NCBI RefSeq assembly: GCF_963678635.1
Contig: NC_087069.1
Location: forward strand, 47,944,276 to 48,008,275
Direction: 5' to 3'
Source of the DNA: Symsagittifera roscoffensis
Lineage: Eukaryota; Xenacoelomorpha; Acoela; Convolutidae
DNA: 64,000 bases
The first letter of the stretch is position 1. Each line of letters starts with the position of its first letter. The notes under the pieces are model-generated. The model had not been told where the DNA came from, ran no database searches, and saw nothing but the letters and a program-made list of their open reading frames with translations. The position numbers and the translations under genes are program-made. Below are positions 47,301 to 56,899 of the stretch, one piece after another.

Positions 47301-49539
47301 GCTCTATTTCTTTCGCAGCCAGATCCTGTTTCACTTTGGCAATTGCTTTCGTCGCCGCTTTCTCATAATTTATCTCTAGAGAGTTCCCGGCCGCTGATTC
47401 TATCGCACCATTAACATGTGTTACAGCTTTCACTGTCTTCGTCGGCAATTCCGTGCTTGGTGCTCCTAAGTTCCTCGCTTCAAACTCGTTTTGCCTGTTC
47501 CGCTGATTCTGCACCGCCGCTAATGCCAACTTGTGTTTGGGGTGACTCTGGTCCTTGACCGCTTCCCAGAACAAGGGACAATCCATTCTGAAGTGCCCCT
47601 CCTGGTTACAGAAGAAGCATCTAGCGCCTATCTTGATGATTAAGCCATTATAGTACTCGTGTTCCTCCATCTGGCTCATGTCTTCCTCATCCGGTGCGTA
47701 TCCTAGGCTCTTCTTGCCTTGTTTGTATGTTGTGCAGTCAGCCACGTGGTGATCCGCCGACCCGCAGTTCGCGCATGATCTGCGCTTGTCCATGTCATCT
47801 CTCGGCTTGTACCATGACGACCTCTGGGGTTGACTTCCCCCTTGCGTGTTCCTGTTTTCTGTATATGAGTATTTCTTGGGTTTCATCAGCATGTATTCCC
47901 TTGATTTCTGTCTCATTTCTTCTGGGATTGGTGCGCTGTCTTTCGACAATGTGTAGTATGCTGCTAACATTGTCCTTAAATCATCACTCTTTACCCCATC
48001 AATGAACTTCGAGGCAATGCTAAAGTTTCTTCTGTTTGTCGACTCCTCTGGGTCACTCCTTCTTCTCAAGCTCTCATGGTCATCTAGGAACCGATCAATT
48101 GACTCATCGTCCCTCTGTCTTCTCTTTTCAAATCGCATCATCGCTTGGTGACCCTTCATGCCTGATCCGAATCGATTCAGCAAAATTTCGAAGACTTTGT
48201 CCGCGGTATCGCGTTCTTCTTCTTTCTTTGCAACCACGCATTTTAATGCCGTGCCTTCCAGGTTGATGAGTATGGCTGTGCATGCTTGCCTTTCATCATT
48301 TAAGTTATCTTGCTCTAGATGTAATCTCATCACTTCCACCCACGTGTCAATGCATCCATCGGAGTCGTCTTTGAATTCTTTTGGCTTCTTGAAAGTTTTT
48401 CTGGATTTTCCGTCTCTCCTATCGCTCGAGTCAGTGTTCCTCATTGCGAAGGCCTGTAGAGTCCTGTTCATCATCTCCCAAGTGCTTGCCCACGTCATTG
48501 CATCCGGACCTGCGTTGCTGCTAGCTGTTGAGTCCCCCGGACCACTCGTTGTGTTTGATGTCCCACTTTTCATGATTGTTTTAGCAGCCGTTGGTGATAT
48601 GCTTACGGCATCCCGGTTTAAAGGCAACGGTGTCGATTGCCGTTTGTTCCTTTGTGGTTCCACAAAGTCAACTCTGGTGCCTTGCATGCGATCCGCTGCC
48701 GGTTTTTCTTGTGAGGTAGAATTTCTCAAGATTGCATCCAATTTCGCCTGTATTGCACACGAACTTTCGGCCTGATTCCTGTTCATTATGTCCATTCTCT
48801 TTTCCAGGCTACCTAATTGGCTGTTGACATCATCATATCGGTTTTTCAACTGTTGCATATCTTTTTTGATGTTCTTATCTCGTTCTTCATTGGTGGCATC
48901 TACCTTGTCCGACATCTGCTGGAGTCTCTCGTCTGTCGCCTTAGCCAGGTTAAAATAACTATCCAGATACTCGTGTTTGTTGTATTTCAACTCTTTCCTT
49001 ATTAAGTCTCTATCTTCCTCACTGTACTTCAGTTTCTTGTCGATCTGATTTAGTTTTGTCATCAGGTCTCCAAGCTCAAGAGTAGCTGTTTCATGATCAG
49101 CCGTCGGTCTGTCCTCGGCCGTAGCTTCTGCTTTATTTTGTTCCTCTCTTGGATTGGCTTCTGTCGTCTTCGTGCTTACTGTCCCAAATGTTCGTGCTCT
49201 TTCAGCTTTTGGTTCTTCAGTCATGTTTTCTTTCGTTTTTATTCCGACCATCATCGCCAACCTTTCTGTAAAAGATGTCTTTTTTACTTGAGAGACTTCT
49301 TTCACCGTTTCTTCGGTGTCGCCTATTGCATCTTCCACATTGTCTATTGGTGAGAACTCTATGGGTTTCGGGTTTGGTTCTTCTGCATTGGGCATTGGAG
49401 TTGACTCCGTCGTCTTTTTCTCCAGTTCATCTACGCTCTGGTCTGGTGTCTCTAGGTCGATTTCGATTGTAGGCTCCACCTGTTTTTCCCTCGCATCTTC
49501 TCGCATTTTGCTGTCGGTGCCACTCCTCGTGCTGACCAT
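40873..49539 (-). pseudogene. gag-pol region of element C (broken, about one break)
   Basis: Gag, protease, RT and RNase H lie in one continuous frame, so this family needs no frameshift between gag and pol in that part. Residues from the ATG at 49539: coiled coil about 145-265; gag domain about 380-560; zinc knuckles 589-602 and 641-654 (both C-x2-C-x4-H-x4-C); protease DTGA 948-951; RT YVDD 1434-1437; RNase H DTD 1582-1584. Integrase (about 43.2-42.3 kb) has H-x4-H and C-x2-C, and a D,D,E core whose last D and E are 35 residues apart, followed by a WRGPF module. A long acidic tail leads to a possible macro-like fold at about 41.31-40.87 kb. The family is Ty3/Gypsy. Confidence 0.88.
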
Positions 49540-49913
49540 GCTAACTGAAAGTTATTTTTTCTTTTGCTTGGGCCCCTTGATGTCGTTCCACGCAGCGACG
49601 AGTTATATTTCGTGTTTGATCCACTTGACCTTTTTTCAAGCACCGGTACCCTACTCTGTCTCATTATTTCTATTTACAATTGCTTTTATTTACAATATTA
49701 TTATATACACAATTCTATTCTAAGAATAAAAAAAATTTTGTGGAAACAAATTCTTAAAAGAAAATATACAACGTGATAAAAACCTTGTTCCCGTTCTCTA
49801 AAATCTTCGAGTAACTTTCTTTGTGGTACCAACCGTACCGGGTTCCAATTAGTCTTGTTCTGTCTTAATTCTGTCTTAAAACAACTCGTTGTAATTTTAC
49901 TTCAATTTTTATA

Positions 49914-50842
49914 CTGTCCTAAGACTTCCAGTTACCGTCCCTACTCTTCTTTGTACCGTCCCAGGCTTCTTTCTACTGTCCCAAGACTGTTCGGTATTGT
50001 CCCAGTACTTCGTCAGTGTCCCAAGACCCTTGTCATGAGAGTACTATCCCAAGGCTACTGTGCCAAGGCTAGTGTCCCAAGACCAGTGTCCCAAGACTGC
50101 TGTCCCAAGGCTAGTATCCCAAGACCAGTAACCCAAGACTACTGTCCCAAGGCTAGTGTCCCAAGACTACTGTCCCAAGGCTAGTGTCCCAAGGCTAGTG
50201 TCCCAAGACTACTGTCCCAAGGCTACTGTCCCAAGGCTAGTGTCCCAATACCAGTGTCCCAAGACTGCTGTCCCAAGGCTAGTATCCCAAGACCAGTGTC
50301 CCAAGACTACTGTCCCAAGGCTAGTGTCCCAAGACTACTGTCCCAAGGCTAGTGTCCCAAGGCTAGTGTCCCAAGACTACTGTCCCAAGGCTAGTGTCCC
50401 AAGGCTAGTGTCCCAAGACTACTGTCCCAAGGCTAGTGTCCCAAGACTACTGTCCCAAGACTATTATCCCAAGGCTAGTGTCCCAAGACTACTGTCCCAA
50501 GACCACCGTCCCAAGACCCTTGTCCCAAGACCCTGTCCCAAGACCCTGTCCCAAGACCACTGTCCCAAGACCACTGTCCCAAGACCCTTGTCCCAAGACC
50601 CTGTCCCAAGACCCTTGTCCCAAGACCACTGTCCCAAGACCACTGTCCCAAGACCCTGTCCCAAGACCCTGTCCCAAGACCCTTGTCCCAAGACCACTGT
50701 CCCAAGACCACTGTCCCAAGACCACTGTCCCAAGACCACTGTCCCAAGACCACTGTCCCAAGACCACTGTCCCAAGACTGTCTCAAGACTGTTCTGGTCC
50801 AACACTGTCCCAGGACTTCTTTGGCACTGTCCCAAGACTGTT
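49914..50842 (-). repeat. Array of 14 bp tandem repeats in C leader
   Basis: The element-strand unit is GGTCTTGGGACAGT or close variants. The regular core is about 50043-50777, roughly 50 units, with degenerate units on both flanks. Units containing AGCCTTGGGACA and AGTCTTGGGACA alternate in the 50.05-50.47 kb half; the other half is dominated by the GGTCTTGGGACA form. D has the same unit, same sense, same place. Confidence 0.9.
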
Positions 50843-51414
50843 GACAAGTGTCTGAGCGGTGGGACCTCTTTCTTCTTCGTTATGGGGACTTCTTGATTCA
50901 CTGTACCTTGTACCACCACTCAAACTCTAGTAAAATTTTCCCAAAAACCCTCTCTTAAAAGCCAAATGCTGACCCCCCTTTTTCTTATTTCTTTTTAATT
51001 ACCTCTCTTTCAATGTTTCAAGCAACTTGAGACCAAAACCTGTGCGCAGGTATCTTGTGATCACCTGTTCGTATAAAAACTAAACACAAATCCTCACCAA
51101 AATGCAACAAAAATCCAAGCTAGAAAAAGTAATAAAAACGGAAAGATGAGCCCACCTAAAATTCAAAGGTGACAAATGTCTACCTTCTATCGAAAAAATG
51201 TCTGATACCTAATTGCCACGCGTTTCCTTCCCCCTGCTAGCGATCTTATGGGGTATCACAAAAACTGTCTATGTCCGTTCCCCCCTACCGATCCGACCAG
51301 GGTACCAACCTTAACCTAATTCCAATTTTGGATATCCGCTTCCTATGACCAGCGCGTGTAAATGACTAATGTAACTAAATCAACGACGTCGACTAATTAG
51401 TTACTCTAATTTCT

Positions 51415-51491
51415 CCCCTTTTTACAATTTACAACCACCAACCTCTAACTTAACCAGCCCCCCTTCTAACCTCCCCCCTTTTTAGCCCCCC
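51415..51491 (-). other. G-tract cluster in C leader (possible G-quadruplex)
   Basis: On the element strand there are three runs of six G (plus-strand C runs at 51458-51463, 51473-51478, 51486-51491) and one of four near 51415. The cluster is conserved in D at 55347-55425. Confidence 0.5.
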
Positions 51492-51705
51492 TTCTTAAGC
51501 CTAAAATTACTTTAAGCGCCGGGTGCTAAACCTCTCAAGAGAAAACCGTAGACCTGTCTCCAGGCCTGCTCAAGTAAAAACGTTTCTCAAAACCGGGGGA
51601 TATCGCTTATCCAATTTTACACTTATTTCCTATAATGTAATGTGAATTTTAACGATACCCGTTCTGCCCAACTTGAGAGACTCGAGAACTGCCAAATCCT
51701 TCTTG

Positions 51706-51833
51706 GCTACTTTCCCACCGACTGGTCACCTCTTCCAGTCCAGTCTCCTATTGGTTCAGCTCAAGTGCTCCTGAACCACTTTCCCACTCGGCTGGTCACC
51801 TCTTCCAGTCAAGTCTCCTATTGGTTCAGCTAA
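51706..51833 (-). repeat. Two 70 bp tandem repeats near the inner end of C 5' LTR
   Basis: TTGGTTCAGC recurs at 51751 and 51821, with matching flanks that include CTGGTCACCTCTTCCAGTC. D has about three copies of a related 69 bp unit at 54903-55098. Confidence 0.7.
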
Positions 51834-51880
51834 GTTCCAAGCTATCTGAAAACCCTTGACAACGCCCCACACTCGGGCTC

Positions 51881-51969
51881 TTTATTAAGGTTACTGGATT
51901 AAATTACTAGGTTGATCGAAACGATCGATTTTGTAAAACAGTATGGGTATACTATTTAATTAATATAAA
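51881..51969 (-). promoter_or_regulatory. TATA-like stretch and AATAAA signal in C 5' LTR
   Basis: On the minus strand TTTATATTAATTAAATAGTA (51969-51950) is followed about 65 bases later by AATAAA (51886-51881). The same pair occurs in B's 5' LTR (29204-29185, 29121-29116); D has the identical 20-mer at 54770-54789 and AATAAG at 54853. This spacing fits a short R region between them. The assignment rests on conservation and consensus only. Confidence 0.45.
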
Positions 51970-52631
51970 GGTTTGATCCAACTAATCTGGTGTCAAAGTC
52001 ACTGTCTTTTTTCGTTTTATGGTTTTTGTTCCATTTTCTATTCTTTTTTTTTGTTTTTGTTTTGCTTTTTGTCTTTTTGCTCGTGTTTTTGTCCCTCTAG
52101 TTGCCCCCCTTACTTGGTTAGCTAAGCCTCGTTCGGAGAGCGTACCAGGAAGTTTTCTCGAGTTTTCTTAAAATGCTATCACGGTACAACCGGAAGGTTT
52201 GCACGTTCCTGTCGAACCGCACCGCCGGTACTCTAGAATGGGCATTCAGCCCGAAGCTGTCTCAAGTGGGTTCGACTCCGTAGTCTTGATGTCGTAAACA
52301 CCCAGGAGCGCCATAAAAACACTATGTAACATTCGTCTACTGCAGTCACACATGAGGCTTAAGAAAAATAGGCCCTATAACTATTGGCTCAAGAGTCAGG
52401 GACACTATCTCTTGTGTTTTTCTACCTCAATTCAGTCGGAGCCAATTCGGTTCGTCTGTGACATGAGACTACGACTCGTTACAGCTTAAAGGCTACTACC
52501 AAAATTATCCCCCCACTCTAGAATTAAGAACGTCCTTATACTTAGGTCTCTAGATACCCAAAATACATGAACGCCGTTAAAAACCGGGTTGGAACAATCC
52601 GTTAAGTTACTTTTTATTAGACAGTGGAACT

Positions 52632-52654
52632 TTGATCCATTTCAGATGGATCAA
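52632..52654. other. Conserved LTR hairpin 2 (C 5' LTR copy)
   Basis: TTGATCCAT, loop TTCAG, ATGGATCAA: a perfect 9 bp stem. Copies occur at 10368-10390, 29866-29888, 9437-9459, 9864-9886 and 54083-54105; A has a variant at 9035-9053 with one compensatory pair change. Confidence 0.75.
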
Positions 52655-53017
52655 CCTAAAACTCGCCTTACCTCAACATAACAATTATAAAACACACTCT
52701 AGAAATTTAAATTTGTACTCACATTGTAGCACGCTCAAGAACTGGGAGTAATCAAGTCGGTAATCAACTCGAAAATCAAATAATGTAATTAAAATGTGTT
52801 TAATGTTTGTCAGTTTTAACAACAAGAACAAGTTCGTACTCTAGACTATAATTTCTCGTGAACCATTGGGACACTCAAGCTGTCCACCTTTCCACCGAAG
52901 GTTCACTCTAGTCCAGTTTAGAATAGTACTCCAGTCAAGTCACAATAATCCAGTTCGTGGGAATACTCTTGTCTCTGTTTCGAATGGGACAGCTCTACTC
53001 TAGGTTATTGCTGTGAC

Positions 53018-53040
53018 GGAAATTGCGAATAGCAATTTCC
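53018..53040. other. Conserved LTR hairpin 1 (C 5' LTR copy)
   Basis: GGAAATTGC, loop GAATA, GCAATTTCC: a perfect 9 bp stem about 195 bases from the LTR start. Copies occur at 30623-30645 and 53711-53733, and with an 8 bp stem at 10755-10775 and 30251-30271. Confidence 0.75.
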
Positions 53041-53233
53041 TACCGATTTTTCTTGCAAATTTCCCGCGATTGTCACTCGATTGTTCTGACTTCTCTTTTT
53101 TGACTTTCAGTTATCGCGAGAAAATCGTGCATGACATGCTCCATTCGAAATTTTGAAAAACTTAATTTCACCCCAAAATCAAGTGCTCTTGCTTTTCTCA
53201 AGGTCAAACCTCCAAACATGACCGACTGGCACA

Positions 53234-53516
53234 ACTCAAGAGACAAGTTTTGGTTCTGGATCACTGGTAGACTTCGGTTGTCCGCCTTTCCACCGAAAGT
53301 TCACTCAGATCCACTTCTAATATATCTCTTCTTTACTCGCGATCACTCTTCCTTTTGTTTCCAATAAGACAGCTCTACTCTCGTTCGAATTATGTAGCTA
53401 TTTTTGACCGCGATTGTAGTTCGATTCTTCTGCTTTTATTTTCTGATAATTTCAGTTATCGCGAAAAACTTGAGCATGACATGCTCAAGTCGAATTTTTG
53501 GAAAATTCCATATCAC
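53234..53516 (-). repeat. Fragment of an older LTR between elements C and D
   Basis: Homologous to the older subfamily pieces near 9.64-9.79 kb (for example CTTCTTTACTCGCGATCACTC) and then to the U3 end of the B and C LTRs. C's outer LTR end abuts its left side and D's LTR start abuts its right side, so both younger elements appear to have landed in or beside an older LTR. Confidence 0.65.
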
Positions 53517-55100
53517 TGTGCCAGTCGGTCATGTCTGGAAGTTTGACCTTGAGAGACACGAAAATACGTAATTTTTGAGTGGAATTTTCATTTTCAAAAT
53601 TTCGAATAGAGCCTGTCATGCTCAGTTTTCTCGTACCAACTGAAAACACAAAGTGAAAAATCAGAACGACCGAATTTACAATTGCGGGAAAATACTCAAG
53701 AAGAACAGCAGGAAATTGCTATTCGCAATTTCCAGATGTAAAATAGGACACGAGTAGAGCTGTCTTATCCCTAAATAGGAGGAGAAACAATAAAAAGAAG
53801 AAAGAACGACTATTGGGAACAAACTAGAGTGAACCTTCAATGGAAAAGTGGACAGCTTGAGTGTCCCAATGGTTCATACAAAAACTCAAATTCTAGAGCC
53901 AGAAATTATTTCTGTTACCAAAACTGACCAGTATCAAACTTATTTAGTTATATTACCTAATTCTTGAGTTGCTTACCAATTTAATTACTCCCTGTACTCG
54001 AGTACATCAAAATGTGAGTTCCCAATTTAAATTTCTCGAGTGTGTTTTATGATTGTTATGTTGAGATAAGGCGAGTTTTAGGTTGATCCATCTGAAATGG
54101 ATCAAAGTACCACTGTCCAATAAAAAGTAACTTAACGGATTGTTCCGACCCTGTTTTTAACGGCGTTTGCGTATTTTGGGTATTTTGAGACCTAAGTATG
54201 GGGACGTTCTCAATTTCTAGAGTGGGGGATATTTTAGTAGTAGCCTTTAAGCTGTAACGGGTTCTAGTCTCATGTCGCAAGCGAACCGAATTGGCTCCAA
54301 CCGTTCTTGAGGTAGAAAAACACAAGAGATAGTGTCCCTGACTCTTGAGCCAATGGTTATAGGGCCTATTTTTCTTAAGCCTCATATGTGACCGAAGTAG
54401 GCGACTGTTACATAGTGTTTTTATGGCGCTCCCGGGTGTTTTCACGACATCATGACTACGGAGTCGAACCCACTTGACACAGCTCCGGCTGCATGCCCAT
54501 TCTAGAGTACCGGTGGTACGGTTCAGCGGGAACGTGTAAACCCTCCGGTTGTACCGTGATAGCTTTTTAAGAAAACTTGAGAAAATTTCTTGGTACGCTC
54601 TCCGAACGAGGCCTAGCTAACCGAGTAAAGGGGGGTAACTAGGGGGACAAAAACACGAGCAAAAAGACAAAAAGCGAAACAAAAACAAACAAAAAAAGTA
54701 TAGAAAAAGGAACAAAAACCATAAAACGAGAAGACAGTGACTTTGATACCGGATCATTTGGACCAAACCTTTATATTAATTAAATAGTATACCCATAGTG
54801 TTTTATAAGACCGATCGTTTCGATCAATCTAGCAAATTAAACCAGTGACTTCAATAAGGTTCCCGTGTGGGTGGCGTTGTTAAGGGTTTTCAGATAGATT
54901 GCAACCGGACCACTAGGAGACTTGACTGGAAATGGTGATCAGTCGAGGGGGAAAGTGGTTCACAAGGATCGAACCGGACCATTAGGAGACTTGACTGGAA
55001 AGGGTGATCAGTCGAGTGGGAAAACGGTTCACAAGGATCGAACCGGACCACTAGGAGACTTGACTGGAAAAGGTGACCAGCCAAGTGGGAAAGTGGTGCT
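53517..55100 (+). repeat. 5' LTR of element D
   Basis: It begins TGTGCCAGTCGGTCATG, the same terminus as B and C. Hairpin 1 is at 53711-53733, hairpin 2 at 54083-54105, the TATA-like 20-mer at 54770-54789, and three 69 bp repeats lie near the inner end. The inner edge is approximate. No TTATCGCGAG is present. Confidence 0.72.
54903..55098 (+). repeat. Three 69 bp tandem repeats in D 5' LTR
   Basis: AACCGGACC starts at 54903 (as GCAACCGGACC), 54972 and 55040-55041, each followed by a TTAGGAGACTTGACTGGAAA-like block. The third copy is incomplete. They correspond to the two 70 bp units of C. Confidence 0.75.
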
Positions 55101-55346
55101 GCTGTCAAGTGCAGAACAGAGACAACCAGCACAGGATCACTACAGGAGGACGCAAAGGGGTATTCTCAAGTTGGGCAACGGGTATCGTTAGAATCCACAT
55201 TACATTATAGGAGATAAGTGTAAAATTGGATAAGCTGAGTCCCATTGTTTTGAGGAAGTTTTTGCACAAGCAGGCCTGGAAACAGGTCTACGGTTTTCTC
55301 TCGAGAGGTTTAGCACCCGGCGCTTAAGGGATTTTTTGGCTTAAGA

Positions 55347-55425
55347 GGGGGGCTAAAGAGGGGGGAGGTTAGAAGGGGGGCTGGTTAAGTTAGAGGTTAG
55401 CGGTTATAAATTGTAAAAAGGGGGG
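55347..55425 (+). other. G-tract cluster in D leader (possible G-quadruplex)
   Basis: Four runs of six G at 55347-55352, 55360-55365, 55375-55380 and 55420-55425 on the element strand. They correspond to the cluster at 51415-51491 in C. Confidence 0.5.
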
Positions 55426-55956
55426 ACATTAGAGTAACTAATTGCTCGGCATCGTCGACTTAGTTACATTAGATATTTACACGCGTTGGTAACAGGAAGC
55501 GGATATCCAAAATTAGAATCAGGTTAAGGTAGGTAAGGTTAAGGGGGAACGGACATAGACAGTTTTTGTGATACCCCATAAGATGGCTAGCAGGGGGGAG
55601 GAAAACGCGTGGCAATCGGGTACCAGACATTTTTTCGGACAAAGATTGACATCAGTCAACCTTGAATTTCAGGAGAATTCACCCATCTGTTTTTGAAATT
55701 TTTTCCAGTTCAAAATTTTATGTTTTGGTAAAAAATTGTTGTTGGTATTTTAACGAACAGGTGATCACAAGACACCTGCGGGGAATTTAGAGTTTCAAAT
55801 AGCCTGAAAAGACTGGAATAATATTTGGGTTTCGACCATTAAGATAGGGATTTTGGGAAAATTTTTACAAGAGCTCAAGTGGTGGTAAAAGGTACAGTGG
55901 TTCAATAGTCCCTACAACGAAGAAGAAGAGACCCGATATTCAGACACTCAGTGACG

Positions 55957-56516
55957 AGTCTTGGGACAGTACCGAAGAAGTCTTGGGACATTGCAGTCTG
56001 GGGACAGTCTTGGGGCAACACAGTCTTGGGATAGTCTTGGGACAGTGCAGCCTTGGAACAGTCTTGGACCAGAGCAGTCTTGGTACGGAACAGTCTTGAG
56101 ACATTGGTCTTGGGACATTGGTCTTGGGACATTAGTCTTGGGACATTGGTCTTGGGACATTGGTCTTGGGACATTGGTGTGGGGACAGTGGTCTTGGGAC
56201 AGTGGTCTTGGGACATTAGTCTTGGGACAGTGGTCTTGGGCCATTGGTCTTGGGACATTAGTCTTGGGACAATAGTCTTGGGACGTTGGTCTTGGGCCAT
56301 TGGTCTTGGGACGGTAGTCTTGGGACGTTGGTCTTGGGCCATTGGTCTTGGGACAGTGGTCTTGGGACATTGGTCTTGGGCCATTGGTCTTGGGACATCA
56401 GTCTTGCGACATTGGCCTTGGGACAATAGTCTTGGGACGTTGGTCTTGGGCCATTGGTCTTGGGACGTTAGTCTTGGGACGTTGGTCTTGGGACATTGGT
56501 CTTGGGACACTAGTCA
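55957..56516 (+). repeat. Array of 14 bp tandem repeats in D leader
   Basis: The unit is GGTCTTGGGACATT with variants. The regular core is about 56090-56515, roughly 30 units, with degenerate units from 55957. Same unit and sense as the C array. Confidence 0.9.
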
Positions 56517-56899
56517 GGGGATACTAACAGGAAGTACTGGGACAACACTGAATAGTCTTGAGACGATAGAAAGAAAGTCTTGGAACAGCATTAGGAGGGG
56601 GGTACTAAAAGAGTACTAAGTCAGGTTGAAGTAACCAATTGTAAGATCATATTCTCTATCCTATCCTAACACATAAACTTTTCAAGAGCTTGAGAAAAGT
56701 TGTTTTCAGCAAATCGTTGATTTCTTTTTACAAAAACTTTTTTCAAAAGAGGTTTTAACTTTAGAGTAGAATTTTGTAGATAGTAATACTGTAAATAGTA
56801 ACAATTGTAAATAATGAGGCGAAGCAGGGTACGGTAGCTGAAAAGAGGTCTACCGAAGCGAAGACAAAGTATAACTCGTCGCTACGTAAAACAACATCA

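Larger units (their letters stand above)
49540..51705 (-). other. Leader (5' UTR) of element C
   Basis: About 2.1 kb between LTR and gag without a supported gene. From the LTR inward it has a segment conserved with D (including a GTTTAGCACCCGGCGCTTAA block), G-tracts (51415-51491), another block conserved with D (TTTTTGTGATACCCCATAAGA), then the 14 bp repeat array and an AT-rich stretch before gag. TTTCAG lies six bases upstream of the gag ATG in both C and D. I could not identify a tRNA primer-binding site. Confidence 0.65.
30467..53233 (-). mobile_element. Element C: giant Ty3/Gypsy-like LTR retrotransposon, youngest and most complete copy
   Basis: About 22.8 kb on the minus strand: 5' LTR (53233 to about 51706), leader with 14 bp array, gag-pol (49539-40873), spacer, second ORF (40359-31269), 3' UTR, polypurine-like tract, and a 372 bp 3' LTR remnant (30838-30467) fused to B's 5' LTR. 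Over those 372 bases the 5' and 3' LTRs differ at one position by direct reading, so insertion is recent even though the coding parts carry roughly half a dozen breaks, most of them in the second ORF. Confidence 0.85.
51706..53233 (-). repeat. 5' LTR of element C
   Basis: The outer end TGTGCC (minus strand) is at 53233, beyond which homology to the 3' copy stops. It contains TTATCGCGAG (53111-53120), hairpin 1 (53018-53040), hairpin 2 (52632-52654), a TATA-like stretch and an AATAAA signal, then two 70 bp tandem repeats. The inner boundary is approximate, since no complete second LTR of C is available to define it. Confidence 0.75.
55101..56899 (+). other. Leader (5' UTR) of element D
   Basis: About 1.8 kb, colinear with C's leader: a conserved block around TAGCACCCGGCGCTTAA (55310-55326), G-tracts, TTTTTGTGATACCCCATAAGA (near 55565-55585), the 14 bp array, then sequence running to gag with few matches. 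No gene is supported; long frames in the array are artefacts of the repeat period. Confidence 0.65.

Noticed and set aside
49914-50842. CRISPR-like array
   Set aside because: The 14 bp units are directly adjacent with no spacers, and the setting is a eukaryotic LTR-element leader.
50156-50896. Long overlapping reading frames on both strands of the 14 bp arrays (also 56053-56619 and their antisense)
   Set aside because: Fourteen is not a multiple of three, so three units make a 42-base cycle and every frame reads the same 14-residue repeat. Stop-free frames on both strands are an automatic result of the repeat, not genes.
54956-54975. Primer-binding site TGGTTCACAAGGATCGAACC
   Set aside because: It looks like a tRNA 3' end with a T-loop, but the T-loop is about five bases too close to the CCA end, the sequence is part of a tandem repeat, and C does not keep it.
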